Assembly: GCA_022865965.1 (NCBI GenBank) | Contig: JALHTS010000267.1 | Location: forward strand, 1 to 5,464 | Length of the DNA stretch: 5,464 nucleotides | Direction: 5' to 3' | Origin: Ignavibacteriaceae bacterium | GTDB taxonomy: Bacteria; Bacteroidota; Ignavibacteria; Ignavibacteriales; Ignavibacteriaceae | Part shown: one piece after another, positions 1 through 5,464 of the stretch | Numbering within the stretch: the stretch's first letter is position 1 | Layout of the letters: each line of letters opens with the position of its first letter | Translations under genes and position numbers: made by a program | The notes under the pieces: model-generated | What the model saw: the letters and a program-made list of their open reading frames with translations, nothing else | Database searches by the model: none | What the model was told of the DNA's origin: nothing

Positions 1-408
1 GATAATCTCGAAGGAATCGTTGCTAAAGCAGGAGTTGAGATTGACGATGAAATTTTCTCAGACGGAAATGGTTCTTTAAAGATTGTATCTGATGCACCGA
101 CAGTTATTCAACTTTACGAAACCGGTGATTTAGATGTTGAAAATGCAACACTCATTTATAGTGCGAAGGTAAAAACCGAAAATGTGCAGGGACAGGTTTA
201 TCTTGAAATGTGGTGCGCTTTTGAAGGCAAGGGCGAATACTTTTCACGTGGGCTTGATAAAGCAATAGCAGGAAAAAGCGATTGGAAAACACTTGAAACA
301 AATTTCTTTTTGAATTCAGGTGAGAATCCAGATAACGTACGATTAAACTTTGTTGTTGCAGGAACCGGAACTGTTTGGATTGATGATATAAGGTTGGTGA
401 AGAGATAA
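1..408 (+). CDS. C-terminal part of a protein with a carbohydrate-binding-like jelly-roll domain (5' end outside window)
   Basis: The frame is open from the first base and ends at TAA 406-408, giving 135 residues, so the true start lies left of the window. A GTG at 184 is internal: the residues before it (GSLKIVSD, LYETGDLDVENATLIYSAKVKTE) are continuous with the domain. The pattern is that of a beta-sandwich carbohydrate-binding-like module: a 'GNGSLKI' strand early, alternating hydrophobic strands, 'VYLEMWCAF' in the middle, and a closing 'GTGTVWIDDIRLVKR', the kind of last strand seen in CBM4/9-like folds. I recall similar C-terminal domains in proteins annotated only as hypothetical, so ligand and role are not known to me. 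Nothing visible gives its location, because the N-terminus is missing. A hairpin terminator follows directly after the stop codon, so this is the last gene of its transcript. The coding call is firm; the fold is inferred from pattern. Confidence 0.8.
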   Translation, partial: DNLEGIVAKAGVEIDDEIFSDGNGSLKIVSDAPTVIQLYETGDLDVENATLIYSAKVKTENVQGQVYLEMWCAFEGKGEYFSRGLDKAIAGKSDWKTLETNFFLNSGENPDNVRLNFVVAGTGTVWIDDIRLVKR

Positions 409-438
409 AAAAGCGTCCTTATTAATCGGACGCTTTTT
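408..438. terminator. Bidirectional intrinsic terminator
   Basis: A perfect 11 bp inverted repeat, AAAAAGCGTCC (408-418) and GGACGCTTTTT (428-438), surrounds a 9-base loop. The GC-rich core GCGTCC/GGACGC is flanked by an A run and a T run, so it works as a stem plus U tract on both strands. It lies between the stop of the upstream + gene (408) and the stop of fbaB on the - strand (464), and should end both convergent transcripts. Confidence 0.9.
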
Positions 439-463
439 CATTAAATACGATATTATTTTTGGC

Positions 464-1513
464 TTATGCTACAGTAACTTCCTTAGTAAGATAAACATCC
501 TGAATAATATTTAGAAGTTTAACACCGTCAGCCATCGGTCGCTGGAAAGCTTTACGTCCTGAGATAAGTCCCATTCCTCCAGCACGTTTGTTTATTACTG
601 CAGTTTTGGCAGCTTCGGCAAAATCATTTTCACCTGAAGCACCACCGCTGTTTATCAATCCTGCACGACCCATATAATTATTTATTACCTGGTAACGTGT
701 AAGATCAATCGGATGGTCGGTTGTTAAGTCTGTATAAACTTTTTTATGAGTTTTTCCATAACCCTTTAATGAATTATAACCACCGTTATTTTCGGGGAGT
801 TTTTGTTTGATAATATCGGCTTCGATTGTAACACCTAAGTGGTTTGCCTGACCGGTAAGATCAGCAGAAACGTGGTAATCTTTATCAGATTTGAAGGCTG
901 GATTTCTTAGATAGCACCATAAAATTGTAGCCATTCCCATTTCGTGTGCATACTGGAAAGCTTCGCTAACTTCTATAATTTGTCCGCTGCTTTCTTCAGA
1001 ACCAAAATAAATTGTTGCACCAACAGCAGCCGCTCCCATATCATAAGCCTGTTCAACGCCTGCAAACATTATTTGATCGAATTTGTTTGGATATGTAAGA
1101 AGTTCGTTGTGGTTTATCTTCACTATAAAAGGAATTTTATGTGCATATTTTCTTGATGTCATTCCAAGTACGCCGAGTGTTGACGCAACTGCATTACATC
1201 CTCCTTCAATTGCAAGCTCAATAATTTTTTCTGGATCAAAGTAAATAGGATTCGGTGCGAATGATGCACCTGCACTGTGTTCAATTCCCTGGTCAACAGG
1301 AAGAATTGAAACATATCCAGTTCCGGCTAACCTTCCATGATTCAACATCCACTGAAGATTTCCAAGAACGCGGTTGTTTCTGTCTGTCTGCATAAAAATC
1401 CTATCGACAAAATCCTTTCCCGGCAGATGTAATTGTTCTTTTGGGAATTTGGCTTTGTAGTTCAATAAGTCGTCTGCTTCTTTGCCTAACAGTTCTTTTA
1501 TTTTATTAATCAT
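464..1513 (-). CDS. fbaB: Class I fructose-bisphosphate aldolase (DhnA/FbaB type)
   Basis: This enzyme interconverts fructose 1,6-bisphosphate with dihydroxyacetone phosphate and glyceraldehyde 3-phosphate in cytosolic glycolysis and gluconeogenesis, through a Schiff base and without metal. The 349 residues are colinear with E. coli FbaB as I remember it (about 350). Shared blocks include 'GRLAGTGY' (60-67), '[18 protein letters not shown]' (69-86), '[12 protein letters not shown]' (164-175), '[16 protein letters not shown]' (212-227), 'ADIIKQK' (232-238), '[16 protein letters not shown]' (282-297) and '[12 protein letters not shown]' (312-323). The Schiff-base lysine should lie in ADIIKQK, most likely K236. 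The glycine-rich blocks near 290 and 312-320 match the phosphate-binding loops of the TIM barrel. The ATG at 1511-1513 has GGAG six bases upstream and aligns with the family N-terminus. It shares a terminator with the convergent gene. The upstream minus-strand gene is 248 bp away with a long inverted repeat between, so fbaB is probably transcribed alone. No key residue is missing. Confidence 0.96.
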   Translation of the reverse strand: MINKIKELLGKEADDLLNYKAKFPKEQLHLPGKDFVDRIFMQTDRNNRVLGNLQWMLNHGRLAGTGYVSILPVDQGIEHSAGASFAPNPIYFDPEKIIELAIEGGCNAVASTLGVLGMTSRKYAHKIPFIVKINHNELLTYPNKFDQIMFAGVEQAYDMGAAAVGATIYFGSEESSGQIIEVSEAFQYAHEMGMATILWCYLRNPAFKSDKDYHVSADLTGQANHLGVTIEADIIKQKLPENNGGYNSLKGYGKTHKKVYTDLTTDHPIDLTRYQVINNYMGRAGLINSGGASGENDFAEAAKTAVINKRAGGMGLISGRKAFQRPMADGVKLLNIIQDVYLTKEVTVA

Positions 1514-1518
1514 GATAA

Positions 1519-1522
1519 CTCC
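1519..1522 (-). promoter_or_regulatory. Ribosome binding site of fbaB
   Basis: On the minus strand the sequence reads GGAGTTATC before the ATG, placing GGAG six bases upstream of the start. The exported-protein gene at 1762-2184 has the same GGAGTTA string before its start, which supports Shine-Dalgarno use in this genome. Confidence 0.8.
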
Positions 1523-1565
1523 ATTGGTTTTAAATGTTTAATTTTTATTTTTTAATTATTGCTTA

Positions 1566-1594
1566 AAAATACGGCAGACAGGAATGGTATTCAA
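1566..1594 (-). promoter_or_regulatory. Candidate sigma70-type promoter of fbaB
   Basis: On the minus strand, TTGAAT (1589-1594) and TATTTT (1566-1571) are separated by exactly 17 bases. Each hexamer matches the sigma70 consensus at 4 of 6 positions, and the implied transcript leader is about 45 bases. The region is AT-rich, so a chance match is quite possible. No Bacteroidota-type TAnnTTTG element was found in the same gap. Confidence 0.25.
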
Positions 1595-1630
1595 TGTAAG
1601 AAAGTGACTTATAGAATTTTTTGTTTAATT

Positions 1631-1691
1631 TTTACGTAGGAACACGCCATAATTTCTTGTTTGATAAGCTGAGGTGTGTTCCTACAGTAAA
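1631..1691. repeat. Long imperfect inverted repeat (REP/MITE-like palindrome)
   Basis: GTAGGAACAC (1636-1645) is perfectly repeated in inverse as GTGTTCCTAC (1676-1685). Inward, a G:U pair and two more pairs extend the stem to 1648/1673. Outward, after one bulged A at 1686, five further pairs (TTTAC 1631-1635 with GTAAA 1687-1691) close it. The total is 18 pairs around a 24-base AT-rich loop. No T run follows on either strand, so it is not a classical terminator. The GTAGGAACAC tips resemble the GTAGG(G/A)ACAC ends of short dispersed palindromes, such as REP elements mobilised by TnpA-REP-type transposases; this family link is inferred from memory of the motif. It lies in the gap between fbaB and the upstream minus-strand gene and could also be a structured transcript element. 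Confidence 0.6.
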
Positions 1692-1761
1692 TAACAGCAT
1701 CATCTACTAATAAAAAGCTGAACCTTTTGATACTTCCACAGAAAGATTAATAATACAAAAT

Positions 1762-2184
1762 TTATTTGTGTATAATTTCAATTAACGCACTGGCAACAGT
1801 TCTATCTGCGTCATCCAATAAGAAAACTCTATAGAAGCCCGGTTCTTCAAACTTCAAATCGCTTTCATCATTCTTTGCAAAAAAGACATAGTTCATATCA
1901 GGTTCAACCACATAAGAGAAATTTTTATAGTACTCAAACTTCCCATTTCTATCATTGTATTTATCAAACTGAACTGATACGTCTTCCAGATCTAGTGCAT
2001 AATCACATTTTACCATAACAGTTAAATAACCGGTTGTAAATCTGTCGCTTACGCCGACCTCACCGTTTCTTCCATAGCTTTCACAAAAATATAATACTGG
2101 TTCAGCCTGTGCCAAAACAGATGAGTTCATCATAAAGAAAGCAGTGAAAAGGAAGAAAGCAAAAAGCAAATGTAATTTGTTCAT
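1762..2184 (-). CDS. Small exported protein of unknown function
   Basis: This is a 140-residue protein with a clear signal peptide. Residues 1-3 (MNK) are the charged end, followed by a hydrophobic run to about residue 24 and an AXA-like site in 'SVLAQAEP', with cleavage probably after A25 or A27. The mature part (about 113 residues) looks all-beta: 'VLYFCESYG', 'TGYLTVMVKC', 'VSVQFDKYN', 'FSYVVEPDMNYVFFAKN', and a last pair 'GFYRVFLLDDADRTVASALIEI' typical of an immunoglobulin-like sandwich edge. Two cysteines, C34 and C60, could form a disulfide in the periplasm. There is no lipobox cysteine and no transmembrane helix beyond the signal, so it is periplasmic or secreted. ATG 2182-2184 is preceded by GGAG (2193-2196). 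It seems monocistronic: it faces away from the HAD gene and has a 248 bp gap before fbaB. I do not recognise a named family. Confidence 0.85.
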   Translation of the reverse strand: MNKLHLLFAFFLFTAFFMMNSSVLAQAEPVLYFCESYGRNGEVGVSDRFTTGYLTVMVKCDYALDLEDVSVQFDKYNDRNGKFEYYKNFSYVVEPDMNYVFFAKNDESDLKFEEPGFYRVFLLDDADRTVASALIEIIHK

Positions 2185-2192
2185 AATATTAA

Positions 2193-2196
2193 CTCC
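2193..2196 (-). promoter_or_regulatory. Ribosome binding site of the exported protein gene
   Basis: The minus strand reads GGAGTTAATATT and then ATG, with GGAG eight bases before the start. It supports the start just ahead of the signal peptide. Confidence 0.7.
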
Positions 2197-2220
2197 GTTT
2201 AATTATTATTAAATTAATCA

Positions 2221-2248
2221 ATTAAATGTTAACACCGAGTAGTCTCAA
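2221..2248 (-). promoter_or_regulatory. Candidate sigma70-type promoter of the exported protein gene
   Basis: On the minus strand, TTGAGA (2243-2248, 5 of 6 to TTGACA) and TTTAAT (2221-2226, 5 of 6 to TATAAT) are separated by 16 bases. They would give a leader of roughly 30 bases before the ATG at 2184. The -10 hexamer overlaps one copy of a repeated ATTAAATGTnAACA sequence (2221-2234), a possible operator position. The gap from 2185 to 2415 is the only space for promoters of both divergent genes; no convincing promoter for the + strand gene was found. Confidence 0.35.
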
Positions 2249-2250
2249 AA

Positions 2251-2268
2251 TTTTTATCACGCAGTTAA
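2251..2268 (+). repeat. Imperfect direct repeat TTTTTATCnnGCAGTnAA, copy 1
   Basis: This copy matches bases 2320-2337 at 15 of 18 positions, 69 bp apart, in the divergent intergenic region. Weaker similarity continues downstream (23 of 32 over 2251-2282). The shared ATC and GCAGT make it less trivial than an AT-rich run, but it may still be chance. Confidence 0.4.
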
Positions 2269-2319
2269 GTTATTAAATGTAAACATTAATGACAAAAAAT
2301 TCTGCTAATTTGTTAATAT

Positions 2320-2337
2320 TTTTTATCTTGCAGTAAA
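2320..2337 (+). repeat. Imperfect direct repeat TTTTTATCnnGCAGTnAA, copy 2
   Basis: This is the second copy of the repeat at 2251-2268. It lies about 80 bases upstream of the TTG start of the HAD gene, where an operator or upstream promoter element could sit. Confidence 0.4.
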
Positions 2338-2404
2338 AATATTTAATTAGACAAAAAATGAAAAACTAATCTGTACAAATATGCATCCAGCAGAAATTAA
2401 AGAT

Positions 2405-2409
2405 GAGGA
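2405..2409 (+). promoter_or_regulatory. Ribosome binding site that decides the TTG start of the HAD gene
   Basis: GAGGA ends six bases before TTG 2416-2418. The codon directly before this TTG in frame is TAA (2413-2415), so translation cannot start earlier. The catalytic FDLDGT motif begins at residue 8, so it cannot start much later. TTG is therefore the start. Confidence 0.8.
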
Positions 2410-2415
2410 TACTAA

Positions 2416-3075
2416 TTGAAAATTAATCACTTATGTTTCGACCTTGATGGAACTCTTGTCGATTCAGGTCAGACAATTTATAAATCAACCATTGGAACTT
2501 TAGATCGTTTAAATATAAAATACAGCTTTACAAAAGCCGATTTGGATAAAAGAATCGGCCAGCATTTTGTAGATATCTTTAATGAGTTCGATGTTCAGGT
2601 TCAGGACTTTGAAGGTTTTATTAAAGTGTATAAATCAATTTACTTTGATTTCATAGATGATTCAGTTCTTTATAATGGAGTTTTTGATTTTATAAAAATG
2701 ATTAAAGAAAAAAATGTTATAGTTTCACTACTTACAACCAAAGCTCAGGATCAGGCTGATTTAATAATTGAACATTTTAATCTGCTTCCCTATTTTGACT
2801 ACATAATGGGTAGAAAAAATGGAATTCCTCATAAACCTTCCCCGGAACCTCTTTTAATAATATGCAATAAGCTTAATGTTTTACCAGAAGAAACATTGAT
2901 GATTGGTGATACAGAACTGGATATTCAATGCGGGAAGAATGCCGGAACCAAAACTTGCGGCTTGACATATGGCTATAGAACCAGAAAACAGCTTGAAGAA
3001 AACAAACCGGATTATATTATTGATTCTATTACCGAGTTACACGATTTGATTTATAATGAAAAGTCACTTAAGTAA
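2416..3075 (+). CDS. HAD-superfamily phosphatase, Gph/PpaX-like (C1 helical cap)
   Basis: A 219-residue cytosolic haloacid dehalogenase-type hydrolase with all four motifs in place. Motif I is FDLDGTLVDS, with nucleophile D9 and acid/base D11. Motif II is the Thr of 'SLLTTK' (T107 or T108). Motif III is K140 in 'HKPSPEP', and motif IV is 'GDTELD' with D165 and D169 for Mg2+. Residues of about 17-85 form the helical C1 cap inserted after motif I, as in phosphoglycolate phosphatase, beta-phosphoglucomutase and pyrophosphatase PpaX. 'GIPHKPSPEPL' and the length (about 215-225 in the family) best fit the Gph/PpaX branch. Sequence alone does not fix the substrate: phosphoglycolate, pyrophosphate or a sugar phosphate are possible. 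The start is TTG, supported by GAGGA at 2405-2409. A 12-codon ORF (2381-2419) overlaps the start. The gene ends 19 bp from the convergent barrel gene with no clear terminator. No functional link to neighbours is visible. Confidence 0.92.
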   Translation: MKINHLCFDLDGTLVDSGQTIYKSTIGTLDRLNIKYSFTKADLDKRIGQHFVDIFNEFDVQVQDFEGFIKVYKSIYFDFIDDSVLYNGVFDFIKMIKEKNVIVSLLTTKAQDQADLIIEHFNLLPYFDYIMGRKNGIPHKPSPEPLLIICNKLNVLPEETLMIGDTELDIQCGKNAGTKTCGLTYGYRTRKQLEENKPDYIIDSITELHDLIYNEKSLK

Positions 3076-3094
3076 TAACATTTCTTTTTGAGTG

Positions 3095-5065
3095 TTAAAA
3101 TCGTCTGGTTACTTTAGCATAAATTCCGGAATATTTTGTCACGTCATCAAGTAATTTGCGATTGTAATTTTCATAACCTACCGATATCTCGATTTGCCTG
3201 AAAGTAGTTAAGTATTCTATTCGAAATGTTCTAAGATTAAGATCAATTAAGCGACCTTCTTGAAAAATGTAATTTCCTTCAAAACTTACTTTGGAATTTC
3301 TTCCCAGCAGATAGGCCAGCATTATTGAAAAATCAGCAAAATTTTGAGTTGAGTTATCATCAATTAAATTATAAAATCTATAATTGCTGGTAATTGTTCC
3401 AATCAGATTATCGCCGGTTTGTCTGTAGACTCTAAAAAACAGCCTGCTTGAAGTATAAGGCGTAATATTGCTTTGATAATCTTCATATTCAGCACCGACA
3501 TCAAGATAATCATAAGAAATTTTGATACCGTAAATTTTTTGATTCAAAGTTTTCAAGTAATCAGGATTTACCACAGATACATTTGAATAACTCTGATCTG
3601 TTCCATTAAAATATAGTTCTACAAAATTATTCAGCAGTGTTATACTTGCGCCATATCTGTTTATTCCGGTATTAAAACTAAGAGCCGGTTGCTGCTCTGC
3701 TTTATAAGAGACAAGAACAATTTCTCCATCTGTTATCTGACCGCCGGGAACTCTTTGTATTTCTAAATAATTTTCCCTTTGAATTAAAACATAATCGAAA
3801 TTTTCCTGATAGATAATTGTGCCTGAAGAGTTTCTGACAACAACACTGTTCCTGTCAACAAATGGGTTGTTTAGAAGAATTACTGTTCCGTCAGAAAGCA
3901 ATTTTGATTCATCAAGAATATTAAAAGCACCTCCAGTATTAGCTCGATTTTGATAGCTTAATGAATAGTTATAGTTTAATCTAAGAGTACCGGTAGGAAT
4001 TTTTTTTACATAATCAAAACCAATTTCGCCCCTACTGATTTTCTCATCATAAAATGTTTGAGAAACTGTTACATAGTTATATGATAAATGCGATCTAAAA
4101 CTTTCAAATAGTTGATGTTCAATCCTTGCCTCAGCATCATGTTGTCTGGATTCTATCAGGTCCTGAGTAATTTGATAATACTGATAGCGTCCGGAAATAC
4201 TAAAACCAGAGGGTAAGTCCGAACGAATATTTTCATTAACTAAAAATCTATTTAGTGGCTGGCTGCCTGTTTGATTAATTACTGAGATTAAAGAATTAAA
4301 ATTAAAATTACTGGAACGGTTAAAGATAAAGTTATTACCAAGGCTCCAATTCATAGATTTATTATGTATAGTAGAACTTCTGGAATATTTTCTTTGGTAA
4401 TTAAAATAATCGATGTTTAATCTGTTATTACTAAAATCGTTTATGGATTTATTAAATTCTGTATTGATTGTAAACTGATTCGTGTAAAAATTCCTGCCTG
4501 TCTGAAACTCATTTTGTTCCCAATTATTCTGGGCGATGTTAAGATTGAATGGTAATATTGAATTGGGACTGAAGAGCCTTGTCCCGTAATTAGTATAATA
4601 AGACTCAAGATTTGTCGTGTACTCTCTCCGGCTATATGTGTGATTAAAATTGAAATAAGGATTAAGAGATATTATTCTTTCTGAAAAGAAAATTCCGTTC
4701 AGATCAATTCTTTCAGTAGTATTTATTTCTGAGTTATCAGGTGAAACAATATACTGATCAAGATTTCTAGAAGGGCTATAAGAAAAATTTGCATCAAGTT
4801 GAAAAAAGTTCGGATGCCAAAAAAAGCTGGATGTATTTAAGTCCAGTCTGCCAGTAAAGAAAGTAGAATTTCTTTCATCGTTAAAGGAACCGGCTAAATT
4901 GTATGTGCCGGAACGATAATTACCTTCAAGAGATAAAAGTCCGGAAATGGATTTTAAATTCCAGAATCTAAAACCGTTTTCATTTTTCTTAAGTTTACCT
5001 GCTGGAAGCCCAGCGCCAGAAAAGAAAATTAAAAACAAAAATATGTAGGTAATAACTCTATTCAT
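3095..5065 (-). CDS. Outer-membrane beta-barrel protein, probable porin partner of the adjacent multihaem cytochrome
   Basis: A 656-residue protein with a signal peptide: hydrophobic residues 4-20, and a cleavage site near 18-23 in 'SGAGLPAGK'. The rest is a long series of short amphipathic strands alternating aromatic and polar residues, such as 'FFQLDANFSYSPS', 'LNPYFNFNHTYS', 'HLSYNYVTVSQTF', 'TLRLNYNYSLSYQ' and 'QIEISVGYENYNRK', with Asn/Ser-rich turns and a C-terminal Phe (VTRRF). This is the composition and ending of a BAM-assembled outer-membrane barrel, large enough for about 20 or more strands. Residues of about 391-457 break the pattern with a probable Ig-like insert ('VILLNNPFVDRNSVVV', 'IIYQENFDYVLI', 'GQITDGEIVLVSYK'). 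There is no cysteine, so no MtrB-like N-terminal CXXC. The gene starts 11 bp after the cytochrome stop and has no strong Shine-Dalgarno, which suggests one operon and coupled translation. By context the likely role is to hold a cytochrome across the outer membrane; a cytochrome-independent porin remains possible. Confidence 0.8.
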   Translation of the reverse strand: MNRVITYIFLFLIFFSGAGLPAGKLKKNENGFRFWNLKSISGLLSLEGNYRSGTYNLAGSFNDERNSTFFTGRLDLNTSSFFWHPNFFQLDANFSYSPSRNLDQYIVSPDNSEINTTERIDLNGIFFSERIISLNPYFNFNHTYSRREYTTNLESYYTNYGTRLFSPNSILPFNLNIAQNNWEQNEFQTGRNFYTNQFTINTEFNKSINDFSNNRLNIDYFNYQRKYSRSSTIHNKSMNWSLGNNFIFNRSSNFNFNSLISVINQTGSQPLNRFLVNENIRSDLPSGFSISGRYQYYQITQDLIESRQHDAEARIEHQLFESFRSHLSYNYVTVSQTFYDEKISRGEIGFDYVKKIPTGTLRLNYNYSLSYQNRANTGGAFNILDESKLLSDGTVILLNNPFVDRNSVVVRNSSGTIIYQENFDYVLIQRENYLEIQRVPGGQITDGEIVLVSYKAEQQPALSFNTGINRYGASITLLNNFVELYFNGTDQSYSNVSVVNPDYLKTLNQKIYGIKISYDYLDVGAEYEDYQSNITPYTSSRLFFRVYRQTGDNLIGTITSNYRFYNLIDDNSTQNFADFSIMLAYLLGRNSKVSFEGNYIFQEGRLIDLNLRTFRIEYLTTFRQIEISVGYENYNRKLLDDVTKYSGIYAKVTRRF

Positions 5066-5076
5066 CGATAAATAAT

Positions 5077-5464
5077 TTATCTCAGCAATGAACTATCATT
5101 TGAACCGTGCGGATCATGACAATCTGTACAATCGGTATCTTCAATACTACTATGCATATCGCCTGCAAGAAGTTCTTCAAGATCATGACAATCAGCGCAA
5201 AGTTCTCTTACAGGCTTTAGTAAAAGTTTGGTATAATTAGCTTGATGAGGATGATGACATGCATTACACTCTCCCGACTCGATAGGAAAATGAACATTTT
5301 TATAAGTGGATTGGAAATCATCGTGGCAGTTATAACACAATTCAGGCAAACTCATAATCTTCTTGTATGATGAATTAACATCGTGACAGCTTTCACACAT
5401 TCTTTCACTATATGGAAAATGATTAAAAACCTCCGGAAGAATTATTTTTTGGTTTTTTGAAAAA
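5077..5464 (-). CDS. Multihaem c-type cytochrome with paired CXXCH repeats (5' end outside window)
   Basis: The visible 128 residues carry five CXXCH haem-binding sites, with cysteines at 23, 43, 66, 89 and 112 of the fragment (CESCH, CYNCH, CNACH, CADCH, CTDCH). Spacings are 20, 23, 23 and 23 residues. The units follow the paired-CXXCH pattern: a histidine exactly eight residues before the first Cys of each pair (H15, H58, H104, as in HFPYSERMC and HFPIESGEC), 'CHxPH' after it, then 'LL.KPV.ELC..CH'. The frame stays open to the window edge. The ATG at 5398-5400 is internal: residues before it, including H15, belong to the repeat, and it has no well-placed Shine-Dalgarno. The signal peptide and further haems should lie to the right. 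The last unit stops after one CXXCH, following 'GSNDSSLLR'. The protein should be periplasmic or surface-located and carry electrons; with the following barrel gene it fits a porin-cytochrome conduit. Confidence 0.93.
   Translation of the reverse strand, partial: FSKNQKIILPEVFNHFPYSERMCESCHDVNSSYKKIMSLPELCYNCHDDFQSTYKNVHFPIESGECNACHHPHQANYTKLLLKPVRELCADCHDLEELLAGDMHSSIEDTDCTDCHDPHGSNDSSLLR

Noticed and set aside
184..408. A separate 74-residue gene starting at GTG 184
   Set aside because: The same frame is open back to base 1 and codes for the first half of the same domain, so GTG 184 is an internal valine.
944..1156. 70-codon open frame on the + strand
   Set aside because: It lies wholly antisense to the well-conserved fbaB, has no ribosome site, and its product has no recognisable pattern.
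1636..1685. The long inverted repeat as an intrinsic terminator
   Set aside because: Neither strand has a T tract right after the stem, and the 24-base loop is long for a terminator.
1712..1728. Hairpin AAAAG/CTTTT as a terminator for the exported-protein gene
   Set aside because: The stem is only five pairs with a single G:C pair, and no distinct T run follows beyond the stem itself; expected often by chance in AT-rich DNA.
2310..2339. TTGTTA and TAAAAA with an 18-base gap as a promoter of the HAD gene
   Set aside because: Each hexamer matches only 4 of 6 positions with a non-ideal gap in a very AT-rich stretch, too weak to call.
3065..3072. Palindrome ACTTAAGT at the 3' end of the HAD gene
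   Set aside because: Only 8 bp, inside the coding end, with no loop or T run; not a terminator and not a convincing operator.
5398..5400. ATG as the start of the cytochrome gene
   Set aside because: The upstream in-frame residues, including the His eight before the first Cys, fit the repeat unit. The only GGAGG (5431-5435) is about 30 bases away, too far for this ATG.

Overview
The window is an AT-rich, gene-dense stretch of bacterial chromosome. It contains two partial and four complete genes and no RNA genes, insertion sequence or CRISPR array. Three things suggest a Bacteroidota/Ignavibacteriota-like Gram-negative, but this placement is tentative. First, there is an outer-membrane beta-barrel protein rich in Asn, Tyr, Phe and Ser that ends in Phe. 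Second, it sits next to a multihaem c-type cytochrome. Third, the intergenic DNA is AT-rich with readable Shine-Dalgarno sites (GGAGTTA, GAGGA).

Layout. Bases 1-408 (+) hold the C-terminal 135 residues of a protein ending in a jelly-roll, carbohydrate-binding-like domain. A strong two-way hairpin terminator (408-438) separates it from the convergent fbaB (464-1513, -), a class I DhnA-type fructose-bisphosphate aldolase. Upstream of fbaB, 248 bp hold a candidate promoter and a conspicuous long inverted repeat (1631-1691). Next is a small exported protein of unknown function (1762-2184, -). A 231 bp divergent promoter region with imperfect direct repeats follows, and then a HAD-family phosphatase (2416-3075, +) that starts with TTG. 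The phosphatase runs convergently, with a 19 bp gap, into a two-gene minus-strand operon. That operon has a paired-CXXCH multihaem cytochrome c (5077 to beyond the right edge) followed, after 11 bp, by a 656-residue outer-membrane beta-barrel protein (3095-5065).

How the genes work together. The aldolase and the HAD phosphatase are housekeeping or central-metabolism functions. The most interesting unit is the cytochrome/barrel pair. Its order and tight spacing resemble a porin-cytochrome conduit that carries electrons across the outer membrane. This role is inferred from gene context and protein architecture only. The barrel has no cysteine, so it lacks the CXXC seen near the N-terminus of some MtrB proteins, and it carries a probable Ig-like insert in its middle.
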